DNA from: Planctomycetota bacterium
GTDB lineage: Bacteria; Planctomycetota; Planctomycetia; Isosphaerales; Isosphaeraceae
Direction: 5' to 3'
Assembly (NCBI GenBank): GCA_021791715.1
Contig: JAJYWB010000075.1
Coordinates: 1-32,999 of the forward strand
Length of the DNA stretch: 32,999 nt
Shown: positions 32,812 through 32,999 of the stretch, piece after piece
Layout: each line of letters begins with the position of its first letter
Numbering within the stretch: position 1 is the stretch's first letter
Notes under the pieces: model-generated
What the model saw: only the letters and a program-made list of their open reading frames with translations
Database searches by the model: none
Told to the model about the DNA's origin: nothing
Made by a program: the position numbers and the translations under genes

Positions 32812-32999
32812 GCTGAATCCGCGTCGGCGATTCCGCTCTTTCACTTCTCCCTTTGGGAGAAGTCGTCGCGAAGCGACGGATGAGGGGTTGAATTATAAGA
32901 TCCTTCACAAGATTCCAAATCCCTCACCCGGCCTTCGGCCGGCCTCTCCCAAAGGGAGAGGCGTATATTTGCATCTCCGATACGCTGAATCCGCGTCGG
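32812..32999. repeat. REPIN-like inverted pair with flanking direct repeat
   Basis: Element 32841-32886 (second copy of the 32073 hairpin) is followed after 34 bp by a related element in inverted orientation at 32921-32963 (stems CGGCC-TTC-GGCCG and CTCTCCC-AAA-GGGAGAG). The 16-bp GCTGAATCCGCGTCGG occurs at 32812-32827 and again at 32984-32999, where the window ends. No gene is seen from 32699 on. Confidence 0.8.

Overview
The window looks like chromosomal DNA of a planctomycete (Planctomycetota, possibly an Isosphaera/Gemmata-type lineage). The main signs are four secreted proteins with an N-terminal LEPR-XLL-like motif (variants of LESRELLS), a Tat-dependent Gfo/Idh/MocA oxidoreductase, an FHA/von Willebrand A operon, a membrane Ser/Thr kinase with a low-complexity N-terminus, and an FGE-sulfatase-fold (SUMF1-like) protein. 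This assignment is inference from gene content. No rRNA, tRNA, CRISPR array, transposase or prophage gene was seen.

Layout. 1-1010: no gene; a tandem array of a 22-bp cap plus 18-bp modules, then hairpin repeats. 1011-4974 (minus): FHA protein then VWA protein, probably an operon. 5357-10104 (plus): Gfo/Idh/MocA oxidoreductase, a strong terminator, an ABC-2 type permease, and GlmU. 10105-10498: convergent spacer with 37-bp tandem repeats and a duplicated gene tail. 10499-22118 (minus): a long co-directional run of FGE-fold protein, S53-like (sedolisin) protease, GT-C membrane glycosyltransferase, three tandem LEPR-XLL paralogues, a TolC-family protein, and an SMP-30/gluconolactonase-like protein. 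22648-27504 (plus): small membrane protein, MFS transporter, YfhO-like membrane protein, small zinc-ribbon-like protein. 27928-29583 (minus): Ser/Thr kinase. 30219-31793 (minus): a protein of unknown function whose C-terminal half is built from the same repeat that forms the intergenic arrays. 31794-32999: no gene; repeat arrays and REP/REPIN-like hairpins.

The strongest unusual signal is one repeat family with a precise architecture: a 22-bp cap followed by n modules of 18 bp. It forms arrays at both ends of the window (n = 2 or 3 on the left, 5 and 13 on the right). It also occurs inside the 30219-31793 gene. There the modules are read as GSPSQI hexapeptides and the cap is trimmed to 12 bp, so any copy number keeps the reading frame. 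Two further copies in the same gene sit in the opposite orientation and are read in two other frames.

The genes mostly concern the cell envelope and secretion: extracellular proteins, an outer-membrane channel, membrane glycosyltransferases, transporters, and UDP-GlcNAc synthesis by GlmU. Signalling proteins (FHA, kinase) sit among them. No complete pathway is encoded in the window.
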